DNA of 64,000 bases, from NCBI GenBank assembly GCA_026225945.1, contig JAMJFZ010004031.1, forward strand, positions 8,446,001-8,510,000, in the 5' to 3' direction. The first letter of the stretch is position 1. Each line of letters begins with the position of its first letter. Below are positions 61,131-64,000 of the stretch, piece after piece. Source of the stretch: Cricetomys ansorgei (Eukaryota; Chordata; Mammalia; Rodentia; Nesomyidae). A program made the translations under genes and the position numbers. Below the pieces are notes generated by a model. That model was not told where the DNA came from. It saw only the letters and a list, made by a program, of their open reading frames with translations, and searched no databases.

Positions 61131-61689
61131 GGAATTTTCCTAGCAGCCACATGTTTAGTATGTGGGTTAAGAAAAAAATTCTCTTGTCTTACGTCAAGAG
61201 ATGTGGTTAGCTATCCTGAGGAAAGTAAGGTTTTAATTTGTTTTAATGATTGTCTTTTATTTTTATTAGTCTATACCCAGGTTTTCTGAACTACTTTTAT
61301 ACTACCTGTTTTTAATCTCTTAATAACTGAAGAATAATTATGATTGTTAACAAAATGCTTATTGCTGCACAACAGAACTCTACCACTTTCCATCTGTGCA
61401 GCTGGAACCATGTACCCACAGAATAGCTGTTCCCTCCTACCCCTGCCACCTCTTATCGTCCCTTTCGGTTGCTTTAACATCTATTGGAATTCTTCATCAG
61501 ATGATGCATAAGTATCTATTTCTTTGGGTTAAGATCCAGGAGGTTTGTTCATTGTTTGGACTGTGCTTTTCTGCATTTTTATGTGTTTCAGTTTCTTGGC
61601 TTTTGTTGTCTTCTGTTTCTTGTTTTGGACAGGTTCATTGTCTTTTCCACCCCCACTTGTATGCATTTTCAGAAACAGCCATTTGTCTT

Positions 61690-61897
61690 ATTTTCTATAT
61701 GCTGGCTGCATACAAGAGGGAAAAAAATTTTATGTGTATTGGTGTTTTGTCTGCATATATGTCTGCATGAGGATGTTGGATCCCCTGGATCTGGAGTTAC
61801 AGAAACTTTTGAGCTGCCATGTGAGTGCTAAGAATTGAACCCAGGTCCTCTGGAAGAGTAACCAGCTCTTAACCACTGAGCAGTCTCCAGACCCCCA
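61690..61897 (-). mobile_element. B3/B2 SINE, antisense
   Basis: It reads ggatcccctggatctggagt, tgccatgtgagtgctaagaa, ttgaacccaggtcctctgga, accactgagcagtctccaga. Confidence 0.88.
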
Positions 61898-62033
61898 GAG
61901 GAAATCTTTTATTGATCAGCTTTTCTAGACAGTCTGAGGCTCTGAAATCTTGGGGTTGAATTGACTTTTTTCCTGGGTTTGTGTATATAATCTTTCAGTT
62001 GGACAAGGTTGCCAGTTTCTTCCAAAGGAGCTT

Positions 62034-62167
62034 TATTCTCTTTCTCTCTCCCTCCCTCCCTCCATCCCTCTCTTTCTCCCTCTTTCCTTCTCTCTCTGTG
62101 TCTCTCCCTCTCTCTCTGTCTCTCTCTCCCTCTCTGTGTCTCCCCTCCCTCCCCCCCTCTCTCTCAC
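62034..62167. repeat. CT-rich low-complexity tract
   Basis: Mixed TC, CCCT and TCTG units with only scattered purines. Several open frames here on both strands are low-complexity artefacts. Confidence 0.95.
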
Positions 62168-64000
62168 AGACATACACACATACATTTTATATGTGTCATA
62201 CCAAGTTCTGGGGTATACAGCAGCCAGATATCCTAACTCATCCTTTATTCTCAGCAGCTTCCAGTCATCTAATATAGCTGACCCTGTATACCCATGGGCT
62301 CTGGACTTAAAGTATCCTTCCCCTAATATTGCATTAGTACTTATCACAGTCACATGTTTTTCTTGTCATTATTCCCAGAAGAGTACAGTATGCGATGGCT
62401 ACAAAGTTTACATCGTATTAGGTATTTTGGTAGCTGGAGATATTTAAAGTATATGAAGGATATGAAGTGTTTCATGGGACTGCTGTGCCATTTTATTGAA
62501 GGCACCTGTGTTTCTGCAGTATTTGGTCTCCATGGCGTCCTAGAACCAGTCTCCTGTGTATATTGTATAGCTGTATGCCAGTTCCTGAAGTGATTGTAGC
62601 AGACACAAGTTCCGTTTACGTATCCCTGAGAAGCCAAAGTGCTGTGTGTGCACTCTGCCATTTTCCACTTGCAAGGGAGAAGCCATCATTTGAGCACCCT
62701 TGCTCACTCACACCAACCTACACTGGACTCTGTGGGTGGCACCACAGGCCCTCTTTTGCTGCATTGAGTTTGTCCTTGCCTTCTTTGGCTTCACTGGCCT
62801 CCCACACATCCAGACAATGCTAGTTCCATTAGCATTCTGTGTCAGGCAAGAGAAAAACTAAACTCTCAGGAAGCTCTGGAAAAGCCCAAATGAATGCATG
62901 TTTCACTCTTCTCCTCCCACCCACCCGGAGGCCACAAGCATTGCTGAGCTGTGCCAACTTGGAGCAGCACTTAATTGCGACGAATTGAATGGCTTTCTTT
63001 ACCCTTCCAGTGCAGCTCATCGGGGCTTTGCTTGGAGTATTAAAGCTTTTAAATTGCTTTCTGAAGATCTCAGATAGGTGTTTGATCCATATATTGATAG
63101 AGTACCCTTATCTTATTAAACGTACCATTTCCTTTGGCTTAACTCTCCTCCTGTGTATCCTGTAATCCTTGAATCTAGTAGAATAGCAGCCCTGTGAGTA
63201 TCTGCTGCTATCTCCAGGCTTAGAGAGCTCCTATGGTTCTTACAGTCTGAGTGCCTACCCTGCCCCATTTGCTCTGGTTTAGGTACTGTGCTAGCCATTG
63301 ACTCTGCTTCTGCTCTCAGTGGTTATTATTCTGCAAATTACAGATTGGCCCTTCCTGCTAAGGCTTCAGAATTTTGCTAAGAATTCCAATAACTGTTTCC
63401 TGCCAGGTTCTTAGGTTCACTTAGAAATCTCCTGACTCAGGTTTTGTGACGTTTTAGGAATGGTGCTCAGTGTGCAAGGTTGCATCTGAGTCCCTTTCAT
63501 GTTTATGTCTGGTGCTTTTTTTCAAATCATTACTAAATCTAATTTATTGAAAAGATCTTAAAGTGTTCCTAAAATACAGCTAGGCAGAAGGTTCCACCTA
63601 CAGAGAAAGACTATTTATGTGGCCTTCTATTTTTTAAAAATGAAATGAGGTCCTCTAGGGCAGGAAGGAAGCCTTCCTTAGCATGACTCTTAGGCTTCTG
63701 CAGAGAAGCATACACAGGGTTCATTCAGTATTGCATTGGATTGTGAATTGTCAGATTCCCAGTATTTCCTTACAATACAGTTCTCCACATAAAAGAAACC
63801 AGACAGCCATTTTCTCTCAGATCATTACTCTTCTCTAAAGATCTCTCTGATAGACAGAGGTTTGTGATTCCTTTGCTGTGTTACTCAGAAAGACCATAGC
63901 CTAATTATAAGGCTTTGTTGACTAATTTAGCCATGTGGTTTAAAATCAATGTAGGTGGTCAGTGACCCAGAACATGACTCCTAGTCACACAGTCCTGGTT

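Overview
This is mammalian, muroid-rodent genomic DNA. The interspersed repeats are B1, B2/B3 and B4 SINEs and 3' ends of rodent L1 (Lx-like) elements, with (CA)n, (GA)n and (TTTC)n microsatellites in between. There are no prokaryotic-style gene arrays. I cannot name the species. The chimaerin SH2 exon reads [12 protein letters not shown]; from memory human has AADQLLIVAEG and house mouse is close to [12 protein letters not shown], so this may be another murid or cricetid, but that is a weak inference.

The only protein-coding gene I can support is Chn1 (alpha2-chimaerin, a Rac GTPase-activating protein), on the + strand. Four consecutive internal coding exons are visible: 38063-38101, 41612-41667, 45727-45758 and 48996-49109. 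Their phases join exactly (1-1, 1-0, 0-2, 2-2). They encode residues 7-87 of alpha2-chimaerin: the N-terminal segment, including Leu20, and the first half of the SH2 domain with the phosphotyrosine-binding Arg73. The exon carrying the initiator Met (residues 1-6) lies upstream of the window. The rest of the SH2 domain, the C1 domain, the RacGAP domain and the alpha1-chimaerin promoter lie downstream or were not recognised.

Layout: 1-38062 is one large 5' intron. It contains a 3-kb antisense L1 with nested SINE and microsatellite insertions (21.7-24.8 kb), a second long antisense L1 3' UTR (29.6-30.7 kb), two related LTR-like segments in direct orientation (32.9-34.6 kb), old DNA-transposon relics (hAT-like near 5.2 and 5.6 kb, MER2-like near 30.8 kb) and many SINEs. 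Introns of 3,510, 4,059 and 3,237 bp separate the four exons; the last holds a 201-bp unbroken pyrimidine tract. From 49110 to the end is the start of another large intron with SINEs, a (TA)n, an antisense LTR-like segment and an ancient L1M fragment.

I found no undescribed biological system. The points most worth checking are the SH2 half-exon (symmetric phase, weak donor, so in-frame skipping would remove Arg73), the long polypyrimidine tracts that grew from B1 tails, the nested L1 composite, and the LTR-like pair.
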